NCBI GenBank assembly: GCA_016209865.1
Contig: JACQVL010000040.1
Coordinates: 1-13,033 of the forward strand
From: Candidatus Latescibacterota bacterium
Lineage (GTDB): Bacteria > JAAXHH01 > JACQVL01
DNA length: 13,033 nt
Direction: 5' to 3'
Notes under the pieces: generated by a model
Databases searched by the model: none
Told to the model about the DNA's origin: nothing
Seen by the model: the letters and a program-made list of their open reading frames with translations, nothing else
Shown here: in pieces, positions 12,908 to 13,033 of the stretch
Layout: each line of letters begins with the position of its first letter
Numbering within the stretch: position 1 is the first letter of the stretch
Made by a program: the position numbers and the translations under genes

Positions 12908-13033
12908 GGACGAAGGACGAAAGAGCAAGAACAAAATAAAAGATCGATTGCGTAGACTCTGCTTGCTGTCATTCCCGCGCAAGCGGGAATCCATTTCGTC
13001 CTTCGACCTTCGTCCTTCCTTCAGGGGGAGAGG
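12908..13033. repeat. Direct-repeat unit, copy 2, running into the window end
   Basis: This copy aligns without gaps to 12691-12816. By hand count there are 10 mismatches in the first 61 positions and none in the last 65. It includes the palindrome at 12971-12990 and inverted heptamers at 12995-13022. The divergence of the first half shows that these are two real copies rather than one copy read twice. Confidence 0.9.
13027..13033 (+). tRNA. Probable start of a second tRNA-Ser gene (cut by window end)
   Basis: The last seven bases, GGAGAGG, equal the 5' acceptor strand of the tRNA-Ser at 12810 and lie exactly 217 bp after it in the same repeat context. Only the start can be seen, so anticodon and integrity are unknown. 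Confidence 0.4.

Noticed and set aside
12635-13033. CRISPR array
   Set aside because: The repeats are 7-base units without spacers, and the longer 217-bp unit contains a tRNA gene. No cas gene is present.

Overview
The window is about 13 kb of GC-rich bacterial DNA. It begins inside one gene and ends inside a repeat. Three things suggest a poorly characterised lineage of the FCB (Fibrobacterota-Chlorobiota-Bacteroidota) type: a surface protein with a YPNPFN-type type IX (FlgD-like) sorting domain, a secreted M14 peptidase fused to other domains, and heptamer repeats between genes. The sequence does not fix a phylum. Neither tRNA gene encodes its CCA end.

Positions 1-5685 form a tight plus-strand block: the end of a KDPG aldolase, a GalU-like nucleotidyltransferase, a receiver-histidine kinase-receiver protein, a glucuronokinase-like GHMP kinase, a LarA-family protein and a gamma-carbonic-anhydrase-like protein. 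Several junctions overlap (ATGA at 300 and at 3897, 11 bp at 5176), which suggests coupled translation. A four-copy heptamer array at 2871-2898 supplies the stop codon of the kinase gene and the GTG start of the GHMP kinase gene. Together the enzymes suggest handling of uronic or aldonic acids: the GHMP kinase could make glucuronate 1-phosphate, the unusual GalU could turn it into a UDP-sugar, and the KDPG aldolase is the usual end of uronate breakdown. That pathway is inferred.

Positions 5740-8858 hold a small glycine-rich RRM RNA-binding protein, a strong hairpin, and a 902-residue secreted M14 metallopeptidase.

Positions 8859-11955 look accessory, with visibly lower GC. There is a 320-bp repeat-rich gap with two hairpins and a nested palindrome. 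It is followed by a VapBC-like toxin-antitoxin pair and a surface-protein gene on the minus strand that has lost its 5' end. That end abuts the 3' remnant of a different PIN-domain gene on the plus strand. The junction near 11512-11540 is a rearrangement scar or an assembly chimera. A small unknown gene follows.

Positions 11993-13033 are a translation-related segment. A good promoter leads into tRNA-Arg(ACG), and 28 bp later comes tadA, whose enzyme makes inosine in exactly that anticodon. Next come an 11-unit heptamer array, a palindrome, inverted heptamers and tRNA-Ser(CGA). The palindrome-heptamer-tRNA unit then begins again with a 217-bp period, so the last 7 bases match the start of a second tRNA-Ser gene.
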